This document shows, one piece after another, positions 22,394-32,463 of a stretch of 64,000 nucleotides of DNA. A program made the translations under genes and the position numbers. Origin of the DNA: Eutreptiella sp. 'Long Island Sound 2002' (lineage: Eukaryota; Euglenozoa; Euglenophyceae; Eutreptiales; Eutreptiaceae). The DNA is taken from contig OZ038381.1 in NCBI GenBank assembly GCA_964036045.1, positions 149,615,596 through 149,679,595 on the forward strand. The letters are read 5' to 3'. The stretch's first letter is position 1. Every line of letters begins with the position of its first letter. The notes beneath the pieces were generated by a model. The model was not told the DNA's origin. It saw only the letters and a program-made list of their open reading frames with translations, and ran no database searches.

Positions 22394-24767
22394 ATGGTGT
22401 CGTGGGAAGCGCCACACCATCCCAGTCGGGAGTCGATAAGCACAAAGGGATTGCCCCGGGCGGAAGGCCCGGTCCGGCACCCGACAGTCGCGGAGGCCGA
22501 GTGAGGGCAAGTGAAGGCACGAACCCTTGCAGCCGTCCATCCTTCGCGACCAAGAATGTATTTGATGTGCTTCAAGATCTATCCGAGAGTATCGGAGGAT
22601 CACCCGGACCGCAGCTGGATGCTGCAGATGGGCAGCCTGAGCCCATTGTCCACGACCTGCACCAGTCGCTTGTTGAGCTTCTGGAACGGCCGGAGATCCT
22701 GAGTTTGCACGCTGTGCGCCCTGTGGGGCGTGAGCGGTAGTTGCACCTTAAGGTCCGTGCCTTATGGGGGGAAGTGGAGAAGGTCTTCGACGTGTTGGTC
22801 GACACGGGAGCTCAGGTCAGCTTGGTCAAGGCTGGCCTACTTCCACCAGAGTGCTTGACGTACAGTCGGAAACCTGTCAGGCTGAAGGTGGCGAACGGCC
22901 AGTACATAGTGGGAGGCACGAAGGAAGCGGCCATTGGGCTGCAGTTCGTGAATCACCGTGAGCTGAGCCGCCCGGACCTCGGCAAGGAAATCCTCCTGCA
23001 AGGTCGCTTCTACGAGGCCGAGATGGACTGGGACATGATCGTTTGGTACGACTTCATGATGGAGACGGACTCTGGTGTTCTCCCGGCCCAGGCCTCAATG
23101 ACCCTGTACCAGGACGACCAGCTCTCGTGGCTTTCGTCACCTGAGCACCATGTGGAATGCCAATGGATCCACCCGGAACGCAATCAGGTCAAAATAGCCG
23201 CGCTGGGCACTGAGCCAACTGGGCCAGCAAACCAGGAGTACGGCGTAATGCTGGAAGTGGCGAGTCGAGTGGTTGCGGACCTGGGAGCTTTGGATCTGGC
23301 CCTGGATGCGTCCTCTTCAGGAACCTCCGCCCATCTTCGGGTTTGTGAGAAATACTGGAGCGCCCAGGACTCCGCGTGGAAGAAGCACTGGGGTCCGCAT
23401 CAGGGTTTGATGTGGATCCATTGCCCCCGATGGGGCATTGCAAGGGCGGTAGCGAAGATTCGCAAGGACCGCTCCAAGGCAGTGCTGGTTGTTCCTATGG
23501 GATGCACCGAGGAGGAGAGCACCCGACATTGGGTGGTCTTATTGACCAACATGACCTTAAACAAGGTCGTCCTACCGGCTGGAGAGAGCGTCTATCAGGA
23601 CGCTAAGGGACAGCCCATGCCACCCCAGAGATGGCCAACGGAATTCCACTATGTGGATGGGGGCCTTGATCAGGCCGACGCCACTGACTTCGTGTGTGTC
23701 AACCGCATCATAGCGGAGCCATGGCGGCAATGCTTTGCGGTTTCCCCTGTTGACATCGGAGAACCGGAGGACCCCCTCACCGAAGGGGAGTTGGATCTGG
23801 TTCAGGGGTATATGGATCAGCCCTTTCACGACTGGGGAAGCCAGCGTGAGGGCAAGGGCCAGGACAAAGCCTGGTGGGAAGTGGACTCCATCATCTCTGG
23901 TTCCTATGATGGGAATACCTTCGGAAGGAGGGTACTGGACCACATGTCCAGCCAGGACGAGCGAATCGGCGGGAACCCGCCCACCTATGGTGACTTGGTC
24001 CGAGGCAAGATCAGAGATGGCCCTTTTGGCCACCTGGGAAGACCACCTGAGCCAAAACCGAGTGGGCTCGCTACCCCTCAAGTAAGCTCAGTGGTCCAGG
24101 TGCCCGGAAGAGCCAAGGCGGAGTCCGATGATTGCCCCAAGATCCAGGCATTGAGAGCCAGGCTGAAGCAGAAGTATGGGGATACCTTTTTCAGCGGCAA
24201 ACCTGTGTTTCCCCCACCCCTGCGTGGACCGTATGGCGAGGCCAAGATACGACTGAAGCAGGACCCCCGTGTGTATCGACACCGGGAGTTTGCCCTGAGG
24301 GGCGAGAGGAAGGAGGCCATGGAGAAGATCCTCCGTGACTTCATTGAGAGAGGCTGGCTTGAGCCGTGCCACTCCGAGTGGGCCTCTCCGTGCTTCGTCG
24401 TCCCCAAGAAGGTGGCCGGTGAGTGGCGGCTCGTGGTCGACTACCGCGGCCTAAACGCCCAAACGCAGCATGACAGCTATACGCTGCCCCTCATTGAGGA
24501 CATGCTGCAAAAACAACACCGGCAGAGGATCTTCACGGTGATTGACCTGAAACACCGTTATCATCAGATGCCTCTCGCCGAAGAGTCCCGTGCCTGCACA
24601 GCCATGAGCACCCCACTTGGACCTCTCCAGCGGAAGGTGATGCCCATGGGCGTTACCAACGGCAATGCAGCTTTTCAGCGGATGCTGGAGAACCTGCTTG
24701 AGCCGGTGCGTGACTGTGGGGACCCCTTCGTGGCCGACGTGATCATCGCGTCCGGGGACCCCAGTAT
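22351..24767 (+). pseudogene. pol: Element C pol, 5' part: protease and first part of reverse transcriptase
   Basis: This is in frame with gag after the UAG. A CAG codon of D has become TAG at 22738-22740, just before protease. The retropepsin active site DTGAQVSLV follows (about 22801-22827). After a linker come the reverse transcriptase finger and palm motifs (PCFVVPKKVAGEWRLVVDYRG, then FTVIDLKHRYHQMP, PMGVTNGNAAFQRML). The catalytic box reads FVAD instead of the FVDD of D, so the first catalytic aspartate is lost. The frame is cut at 24767 by element D, immediately after GDPS. The product would process Gag-Pol and copy the RNA; this copy cannot. Confidence 0.9.
24764..24767. other. Target-site duplication of element D, left copy (GTAT)
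   Basis: GTAT precedes the TG of the D 5' LTR and recurs at 43990-43993, where the pol frame of C resumes as ...GTATGAGC. The D copy of the same gene reads CCCCAGTATGAGC without interruption (about 36907-36919). Confidence 0.9.
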
Positions 24768-27700
24768 TGAAGCGGTACCCAGAATCCCATGGCTAGGGCA
24801 GGGCATACAACCGGTCTCCGGTCCACTAACCCCATGTACGGAAGGGAAGACCGGTCTCCGGTCCACTAACCCCATGCACGGAAGGCGCCCGTTGACGCCC
24901 GGTGCAAGCCCGGCGGGAGCGTGTTCCGTGCCGTGAAGCCCCGCATCAGCAACCGATGCACCGCCAGCGGAGATTTAGATATCAGAATATCAGGAATCAA
25001 CAGGGTTTTATTTTCATATTGCTTCCGTCAATTTTTACGCTTCCGTTCTGATATTCACTGTTTCGACAGCTGGCGGTTAGCTCGCGACTTTAGCGTAACC
25101 GCCAGTTTAACTGTTATTAATGGAAATTTTAACGCTATCCGTGACGAAGGCTCTAAAGTCTTCAGGAACTGCATTGATGCATCCGCAATTTTCGGATTCT
25201 ACACTCGCAACCTCATCCCAATTTTTCAGGATGTCAAAATCGGATTTTCGACTTCGACATCCCCGCACTTGATTTGACCTCTTTCGAGTGGACCTACGTG
25301 CTTCCCTATGCACGAATCAACTTTCCTTTTATCTTGCCCTCCATTTGTCTTAGAGATATGGGCAAAACAAAGTTGATTCGTGAGGCCACTTGTGAGGGTC
25401 ATATCTCGTGCCGCTTGCGAGCAATGACAATAAGGAAACGTGGGATGTATTCACAATACTCCCGACGTAATTTAGGAAGCATTATACGCCTTGCGTCTCC
25501 ACACGTGCGCGCTAGTGTAATGGATCATGGTCAAGAGGGTAGAGTTTGCGTTATAACTCTTTGGCCATGATACTGCGTGCGTTAAGATAACTTTCGAGTG
25601 TAGCGCGCAAGTGTTGGTGTTGCATAGGAACTCTCCTTGAGTTCCTATGAGCGATTGACACAAAGTTATGCCCTTGGAGGGGCATGACATATCCTGGGGG
25701 GAGCTACCTTTTTGGGCAATATGGAGTATGTGCCTTGTGTTGTGTTGCGTGCCCATTTGGCGGGTCCATCGCTCCAAGCCAAACCCGCCAATGGACCTCA
25801 TGTTGTGCAAGCCCCTTCTCCATACTCTCTACGATCAATTGCAAGCCTAACCTTCGTGAAGGGAAGCTTGTGTGGCGATCCCGAAGCGATGCGTTGGGAG
25901 CAAGGTGTGTGTTTTGCAATTTTCCATAATTTCATGTGCCCACTTGGGAAGTAGCGCTCGTGACCTTTCAAAGCGCCCCAAGTGGAGCACATATCTGGAA
26001 TCGAAGGTCATTGGTGTCAAGTCATTATGTTTAGAAGGATTAGTTGATTGCACGATCCAAGCCGAAGATATTATAACATAATTGTGCACCTTTCAAGGCA
26101 CTTTTGTGTATCTTTCTGCCAATTTTGCCGTTTTTGGCCCGTCATGATGTCAAGTGGCGACCGTGTATCTCAACGTTGCGCTCAATTGACATCATGACCC
26201 AAATATGTCATGAGGGTACATACTTCGGTGCCCAACATATCTTGGACCCGGTGAATAACTCCTCTTGAGATTGGCATACCGTGGCCGCCATGTTGGCGAT
26301 TTGGGACTATCCCAAATCATGGGCTCACTTGGCGACCCTGCCATTCCCAAAACCGGAGGAGTTAGGCGACGCCTAAAAGATATGTTGGACACATAGGACT
26401 TGATACCAATCCTATGGCACACTCCGGTCCAAGTCGGGCATGTGCCTCATTTGCCCTAACCAAGAGTATGCGCATTTTTGGCCATTTTGAGCAATTTTCC
26501 ACTTTTGCTGCCCGCCGTGCACTATGTTGAGCCCACCCGTGCACGCCGGACGCATGGACCAATGGACCATATATGACATGGGTGTTATGTATATTGGTCC
26601 CCATGGTTCACACACCACGTGGGCGAAGCGGAGCAACCTTCGTTAAGGCGCTAGCCCAAAGTGAGTGTGGGCAATTTTGCCATTTTGGCACTTGTGGACC
26701 CAATTGGGATCGACACCAGGCTCAGTAGCATGGAGATCTATGAGAGCCAAATACATGGGAGTCTTCGTTTGGACTCCCGTTAGATTGCGTATGGAATGGC
26801 GGATCTGATCTCCAAGCCGGCATGGAGATATACTATTGGGAGCACCCCAAATTTTGGCTCATTTCGAGCAGCCAAAATGACCCCATTTTGGGACCCCAAT
26901 TTCCCCCTTCCGTGTGGTCAATTGGCGGCCCCATTCCTCTATGCCCACAGGGAGCCCGGACCTAAGTCCAGGTTGTACACTCAGATATGAGTCCTAGGTC
27001 CTGCCTCCTAACCTGTGAGCCATTGGCCTTGCCCTGGCCGGGCGAGCCGCGCATGGGAATGACGCCAATTTTGGTGGTTTCGGCATCATGACCCCATTTG
27101 ACGAACACGTGGTGCCCTGATGCCGGGACCTCAGAGGTAACCAGGTTGGGTGAGGGCTCCAGAGAGTTCGTACTCGAAAGGCATAGGGTCAGTTGCCTCG
27201 TCCCTACCTCTGGCGGGTCCGGACGAGAGGTCAATTTTGGAGATTTTTGAGCTAATTTCAGTTTGGGCTGAAACAGCCCATTTTCAGCTACCAACTCCTA
27301 GGTGATAATGGCGGGGCCATATCTCTGGCTCAGAGAGGAGTTAGGACCTGCCATTGAGGGAGCATTTGGAGCCATTGTCTGTCAACCTTGGAGCACCTTG
27401 GTTGCGAGGAAATCGCCTGTGGCTGGGCGGGACACCCTCCCCATTGGCAGGGTTTCAGGGTCCGGACTGAGCAGGGCATGGGTAGTGTTTGAGCCCCCGC
27501 CCCCATCAGCCACTGGGAGGGTTGGACCTGGGATTGGGATATAAGTTGGGACTGAGTGTCTATTGTCCTGTAATGCCCTTACCCCAGTCCAGTCTTAACC
27601 CCATATGTACATATCCTGATGTGTTGCTGTACATACTTTCGTTCCCTTGTTGCGGAGTGGCAAGGATCCTGAAACGCTTTGTCACATGACACGAGCGTAT

Positions 27701-27792
27701 TGATGCCCTTGTGAGCGTAGTGCTTTGCCTGCCTGCTCACCTGTGCGTGTCACCGCAGCGTCCCGTGGCCGGCCCCCCACGGGAACGCGTCA
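24768..27792 (+). repeat. Element D 5' LTR (3025 bp)
   Basis: This is collinear with 40975-43989. Near its start are two tandem 40-bp units, the first starting at 24811 and the second at 24851 (core CCGGTCTCCGGTCCACTAAC). The U3 part from about 25190 to 25740 resembles, at the nucleotide level, the LTR of B in opposite window orientation, including GGTCAAGAGGGTAGA. The last 700 bp match the LTR of C instead. Translations of the two LTR copies are similar only because the LTRs are duplicates. Confidence 0.95.
27670..27680 (+). promoter_or_regulatory. Putative self-primer and 5' end of R in element D
   Basis: TGAAACGCTTT is perfectly complementary to the 11 nt after the LTR (27793-27803). It lies 123 bp before the LTR end, the same layout as in C. 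By analogy with Tf1 the transcript would start here. Confidence 0.65.
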
Positions 27793-27803
27793 AAAGCGTT
27801 TCA
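27793..27803 (+). other. Element D primer-binding site, self-priming type
   Basis: AAAGCGTTTCA directly abuts the LTR end and pairs with 27670-27680. There is no TGG for a tRNA 3' end within the following bases. Confidence 0.7.
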
Positions 27804-27854
27804 CCGCCGCGGGGTTACCCAGTCCCCGCGTGCCACTCAGGGCCACCAACCCTG

Positions 27855-27945
27855 AGCAGTGCGGCGCAGCAGCTCGCAGCTCGCAGCTCGCAGCGCAGCG
27901 CAGCAGCTCGCAGCGCAGCGCAGCGGCTCGCAGCGCCGCCCAGCG
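27855..27945 (+). repeat. GCAGC/TCGCAGC short-motif expansion in the D leader
   Basis: The 5' leader of D contains about a dozen imperfect copies of GCAGC and CTCGCAGC in a row. The leader of C jumps from the flanking sequence straight to CAGCGCCGCCCAGAGC without this block, so it is an expansion specific to this copy or sublineage. Confidence 0.75.
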
Positions 27946-28220
27946 ACAGGGCCGAGTTCGTCACGGAGCCCGCAGCGCCGTCCAGAGCATCGCCCTGACC
28001 GCGCAGCGACCGTGAAAGAGGTGCACAGACCAGGACTCCTGCATCAGCGAGTCCCATCGGCCGACCAGCAGCGTCAACCACCTCCACAACCACCGGCTGA
28101 CCAGCACCAGCCGCACTCCGAATGCAGTGCTGCAGCACCCGCCTCAACAACCACCACCAGTTCGTTGAGTGGAACGAGTGCACACCAAGGACCTCAAGAC
28201 CAAGTACGCCCCCCGCTGCC

Positions 28221-31200
28221 ATGGTACACTGGCAAGAAGCAGGTAGGACGTGGCCGCGGCCCAACCCCCATGCAGCGCACCTACTGCGTGGGTTGGTTTG
28301 GGACCAGCACTACCGCCACAGCCACCCCCAGTGCGAAGGCGGCATGCCCAGGAGCTTTGAGCTCCGCCCGAACATGGCCCCCGACCGCCTGCAGGCCGTG
28401 GAGGACTGGCTGCGGGCGGAAGGGTTCGCCTTCCGCTTCCAGCAGAGGCGCTGGAGGACGTGGACCCGGCCGGACAGGCCCGGCGAAGGCCTGCGTCCCG
28501 ACGGGATTGAGGAGGACGAGATGCCCAACGAGTACCCGTCTGGCGCCTCGATCAACGTCTCCATGTGGGACAAGATCGAGAAGAACTTCCCGGAACCAGG
28601 GAGCGAGCGCAGGCTGCAGGGCAGCAGCAGCGCGTCTCCGGGTAAGGAGAAGCGGTCTGCCGGGGACAGGAAGCGGGACCGGAAGTGGCGGGAGTACCAG
28701 GAGTCCCTGGCCGCCGAAGCCGCCCAAGGCGCCAAGGGCGGAACCCCAGCCCCCAGTCCCCAACGGGCCAATGGTGGTCATCACCCCGGCCATGCCACCC
28801 TCGGCGACTTCATCCAAGTCGCCAAGCAGACCAAGGCCAAGCCCCGTCCGCTGCTTCTGAGGCCCCAGCAGCCCCCAGCAGGCCCCAGCAGCGACGTGGA
28901 GTCGGCCCACCGCAGGAGGATGCCGGCCGACCAGGCCAGCTCCAGCAGCAGCGTCGCTCCCGACAGGGATGTGGCGCGCGCCTGTGAGCGCGCCTATGGG
29001 GTGCCCTGCAACCTTCGGGTTGCCCGGCAACGGGCCAGGCAGCACAGCGCTGCCGTGGAGGGCGTCGTCGGCATCGCCCAGGAGGAGGCTGCAGTGTGGG
29101 CGCATGGCATGGCCATCCACGCCCAGACCGTGGCGGCCATTGCGGCCGGACTCACGGCCGTAGCCGCCCATGGGGCAGCGACTGCCCAGGTCAACGGTGA
29201 GTTGGCGGCAGCCGCCGAGGAAGCCCGCCTGACGCAGGAGGCCATTGCCTGCAAGGAGGCCGAGGTGAGGGCGCTGGAAGAGGCGCTTGCCCAAGAGAGG
29301 CCAAAGAAGGAGGCGGAGGAAAGGGCCCACGCCGAAGCAACGGCTAAGGCCGCGGCGGACGCCGCCAAGAAGGACGCCATCGAGGCCGCGCGACGGAAGG
29401 TCGCTGAGGACAGGGCCAAGACAGAGGCGGAGCTGGCGGCGTTAGAAGCGGAGAAGGCGCGGCTGCAGGAGACCCGGGAAGCCGAGGCGGCTCGTGCCCG
29501 GGAGGAGGCCGAAAGGCGAGCTGCCGCAGCCACCGCCGCCGCAATGGAGGAGGCAGAGGCCAAACTCCGCCGCGAGACTCCCCCGGGAGGATCACGAGTG
29601 GAGACCCTTCGAAAGCTTTTCGAAGGGGACGCCTCCTCCAAGATGACGCTGGACGAGGCCGACACGGGCAGCAGTGGGAGCAGTGGCCCCACCGCTCATC
29701 GACGGAGGAAGGTCAAGGGGAAGACCCCCGAGAGGCCAGGGAGGCCAGCGGGCGGACACCCCCACGACAGTGACCCCTTCTTCACCGCCAGCGACGGTCC
29801 AGCGACAGGGGATGAACGAGGCCGCCGACATCGTCAAGTGGTGGCTTGGACGGGCGGAGGAAGCCGAGACGTCCCCATGGAGCCGGAAGGTGGGGATGAG
29901 GATCTCCCCCCTCCCTACCGGAGCTCGGAGTCTTCCGAGACCGAGACGCCCAGGTGGGGCGACATGGATGAGGATGACGACATGGACTTCGGCATCACGA
30001 GGAAGCGCCCATCCTCGGACCCACCGAGGCGACCCGGCGGAGACCCACCGGGACCCCCTGGCGGAGGACCATCAGGACCCCCTGGAGGACGCCCACCAAG
30101 TGGACCCCCTGGAGGCGGACCACCGGGCGGGGGAGGACCCCCTGGACCGGGCGGACCCGGGGGAGGCCCTCCTGGAGGACCCCCTGGGTACCCCGACGAC
30201 CCACCAGGAAACGGCGACCCGGATACCACCTGGCGGTGGATTGTCTACCTCCGCAGGAGGGTCCAGTTCCTCGAGCGCGAGGTAGACACGGGCAAGGGCG
30301 AGATGACTCGCATCTCCGAGGTTGCCGCGCGCGCGCAGAGAGAGCTGGACATCGCCAGGGCCGAGACCAGGCAGCTGAACACGGTCATCAGCGGCCTGCA
30401 GCAGAGGCTGGACGCGCTGGAGGCCCGTGGGAGCGTCGGCAGCGACCACCCACCCCTGGAGTCTGGCTCGTCGGACGACGGCTGGGGACCCGGACCAGGT
30501 CCAGGCAGACCCCACGCCCCCGGCGGAGCCCCCAGGAGTCGCCCCGGCGCCAGTGCCCCCTCTCTCACCGCCCCCTCTCACCACAGCGCGGGCCGCCGCA
30601 ACGAGCGCGTGCCGCCCGGCAGTGGCAGTGAGGATTGGCGTGATGAGTGGCTCAGCTCGGACTACCACAACCGCCGTGCTCCACCGTGGACGCCTGTACG
30701 CCCCCGACGCCCGGCACCAGCCCCGGTGCCAATCCCAATGGCTGGAGGACGTTATGGTGGACTCAGGGATGAGGTCCCCGGAGGAGACGTGGAGTGGGAC
30801 GTCGGCGGAGATGAGGACCTGGATCTGGACATGGAGGAGTTCGACATCAGCCCGCCGCGTGGTGTACGACGGGAGGCCGCTGAACGCAGCTGCCGGCGCC
30901 GTGATGAGGAGGCATACATGGAAGGAGTACGGCGTGAACATCTGGGTTCAGCGTACCTGGAGGAACCGCGGCGTAGCCACAGGGATTCCATGGAGGAGAT
31001 GGACGTGGCGGCCGTGGGAGTCCGTGGGAGAGGCCGATGGGAACCTCGGTCGACCTCGCGGCCGGCGTTCATGGTCTCGAAGGCCGCGGATGCCGCCGTG
31101 TGGGAAGACTTGAAGGACATCAAGCCCCCCATGTACGACGGCAACCCCCTCAACCTCGACCGCTTCTTGGAGAAGCTGGACGATTGGGGGGTAACCGTTA

Positions 31201-32207
31201 CTGAGGACCTGCATCCCGCTGATGCGGAGGAGTATGTCTTCAGACGGTTCAGGTACCGCCTGCCGGAAGTGCTCGGAGAGCTATACTTCGTGGCGACCAA
31301 GGAGGGGAAAATCAAGACCCTCAAGGAAGCCAAGAAGTGGCTCAACGAGCAGGAGCGGGTGAACGCTCCGCAGGTGGCTGCCAAGCGGTGGAAGTCCATC
31401 AAGCTTGAGCATGATGGACGGGAGATCCGCCTACGGGACTGGTGTGACTTCCGAGGGAAATACACCCTCTTCCGCCGCAACGTGGAGGATTGGAACGAGG
31501 GTGACGAGCAGGCTCGCCTGCTCTCCATGCTGCCGGAAGCATGGATCAAGAGGGTCACCAAGGAGGAATCAAAGCAGGCCAAGTCCAACCACACGGTCAA
31601 GATGATGCTCCCCAAAGAGGATCATACGAACGTGGTGGCTTGGACGAGGAAGAACGTGGCCCGGGATGTCAAACGGCACTCCCTGCGGAACGCTCTCCTC
31701 ATCACCGTCTCAGGCGATCGCGAGAAGACCGCGATGTGGCGCCTTGACGAGTGTGAGTTGAGCGGCCAGACCATCCGTCTGCAGGCCATCTCGGCGCGGA
31801 TGAGCTGCGGCGAGATCCTGGAGTGGGTTGGCGAGGAAGTACTCAAGGAGTACCGAAACCTCCACCACACCCGCGGGTTGAGGCCCGGCGACCGCGACGT
31901 CAACTACGTTGGCGAGGGACCTGGCGGGGAAGCTGCCATGGACCCAGCGGGAGCAGGCGGCGATGAGACTCTCGTCGACGATGACGACGACGATGAGCCC
32001 GCGGAAGTGGCCGTTTGTGCCTTCGTGGCCAAGAACCTGAGCGCGGGGAGCAAGCCCGGAAACTGGAAGCCCCTGCAACAGGGTTGGAGGAAGCAGGAGA
32101 AGAGGGACCCTCGCCGTATTGGCGACCCTCCGCTGTCCTTCGTTCATACGAGCTCACCCTCAGGGCTGTTTCGTGTGTTATGGGAGGAAGCGAGGCTTCA
32201 ACCATGA
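28221..32207 (+). CDS. gag: Element D gag, long open frame (1328 codons)
   Basis: The ATG at 28221 sits in a GCCATGG context and is conserved in C; an upstream in-frame ATG at 28122 is not. Parts by residue: 1-110 aromatic/basic N-terminal domain; about 230-470 Ala/Glu/Arg-rich coiled coil; about 595-665 Pro-Gly collagen-like repeats (PPGPPGG type); about 670-740 second coiled coil; about 950-1225 capsid-like helical domain (PPMYDGNPLNL...RFRYRLPEVL). The frame ends early because five bases present in C are missing near 32140. The zinc knuckle (about 32167-32220) and the Lys/Asn-rich tail therefore continue in another frame (from about 32150 to 32463, then 34393-34494). At over 1300 codons this Gag is several times the usual Ty3/gypsy length. 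It is expected to assemble the particle. Confidence 0.88.
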   Translation: MVHWQEAGRTWPRPNPHAAHLLRGLVWDQHYRHSHPQCEGGMPRSFELRPNMAPDRLQAVEDWLRAEGFAFRFQQRRWRTWTRPDRPGEGLRPDGIEEDEMPNEYPSGASINVSMWDKIEKNFPEPGSERRLQGSSSASPGKEKRSAGDRKRDRKWREYQESLAAEAAQGAKGGTPAPSPQRANGGHHPGHATLGDFIQVAKQTKAKPRPLLLRPQQPPAGPSSDVESAHRRRMPADQASSSSSVAPDRDVARACERAYGVPCNLRVARQRARQHSAAVEGVVGIAQEEAAVWAHGMAIHAQTVAAIAAGLTAVAAHGAATAQVNGELAAAAEEARLTQEAIACKEAEVRALEEALAQERPKKEAEERAHAEATAKAAADAAKKDAIEAARRKVAEDRAKTEAELAALEAEKARLQETREAEAARAREEAERRAAAATAAAMEEAEAKLRRETPPGGSRVETLRKLFEGDASSKMTLDEADTGSSGSSGPTAHRRRKVKGKTPERPGRPAGGHPHDSDPFFTASDGPATGDERGRRHRQVVAWTGGGSRDVPMEPEGGDEDLPPPYRSSESSETETPRWGDMDEDDDMDFGITRKRPSSDPPRRPGGDPPGPPGGGPSGPPGGRPPSGPPGGGPPGGGGPPGPGGPGGGPPGGPPGYPDDPPGNGDPDTTWRWIVYLRRRVQFLEREVDTGKGEMTRISEVAARAQRELDIARAETRQLNTVISGLQQRLDALEARGSVGSDHPPLESGSSDDGWGPGPGPGRPHAPGGAPRSRPGASAPSLTAPSHHSAGRRNERVPPGSGSEDWRDEWLSSDYHNRRAPPWTPVRPRRPAPAPVPIPMAGGRYGGLRDEVPGGDVEWDVGGDEDLDLDMEEFDISPPRGVRREAAERSCRRRDEEAYMEGVRREHLGSAYLEEPRRSHRDSMEEMDVAAVGVRGRGRWEPRSTSRPAFMVSKAADAAVWEDLKDIKPPMYDGNPLNLDRFLEKLDDWGVTVTEDLHPADAEEYVFRRFRYRLPEVLGELYFVATKEGKIKTLKEAKKWLNEQERVNAPQVAAKRWKSIKLEHDGREIRLRDWCDFRGKYTLFRRNVEDWNEGDEQARLLSMLPEAWIKRVTKEESKQAKSNHTVKMMLPKEDHTNVVAWTRKNVARDVKRHSLRNALLITVSGDREKTAMWRLDECELSGQTIRLQAISARMSCGEILEWVGEEVLKEYRNLHHTRGLRPGDRDVNYVGEGPGGEAAMDPAGAGGDETLVDDDDDDEPAEVAVCAFVAKNLSAGSKPGNWKPLQQGWRKQEKRDPRRIGDPPLSFVHTSSPSGLFRVLWEEARLQP

Positions 32208-32448
32208 CCACCGAACATGCCCCGTCCACAAAGCCGACACGGAGGCTTACAAGAAGGCGCACGGGTCGAAGAAGCGTGCGCCCGCGGGTATCCGGGAAGC
32301 CAAGGTGGAGGTGGACAGGGACGAGCTCTCCAAGCTGGTGTCGCAGGGGACCGAGTTGGCCAAGGAGATCCAGGAGATCAAGAGGAACTGGGTCCCCAGG
32401 TCGGACAACAAGAACAAGGAGAACAACCAGAACGACCAGAACAAGGAC

Positions 32449-32463
32449 AAGAACAAGACGACT
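32449..32463. other. 15-bp target-site duplication, left copy, of the retrocopy insertion
   Basis: AAGAACAAGACGACT here and at 34393-34407 flank the 1.93-kb insertion. Long duplications of this kind are made by LINE-type target-primed reverse transcription, not by the LTR elements of this window, which make 4-bp ones. Confidence 0.85.
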
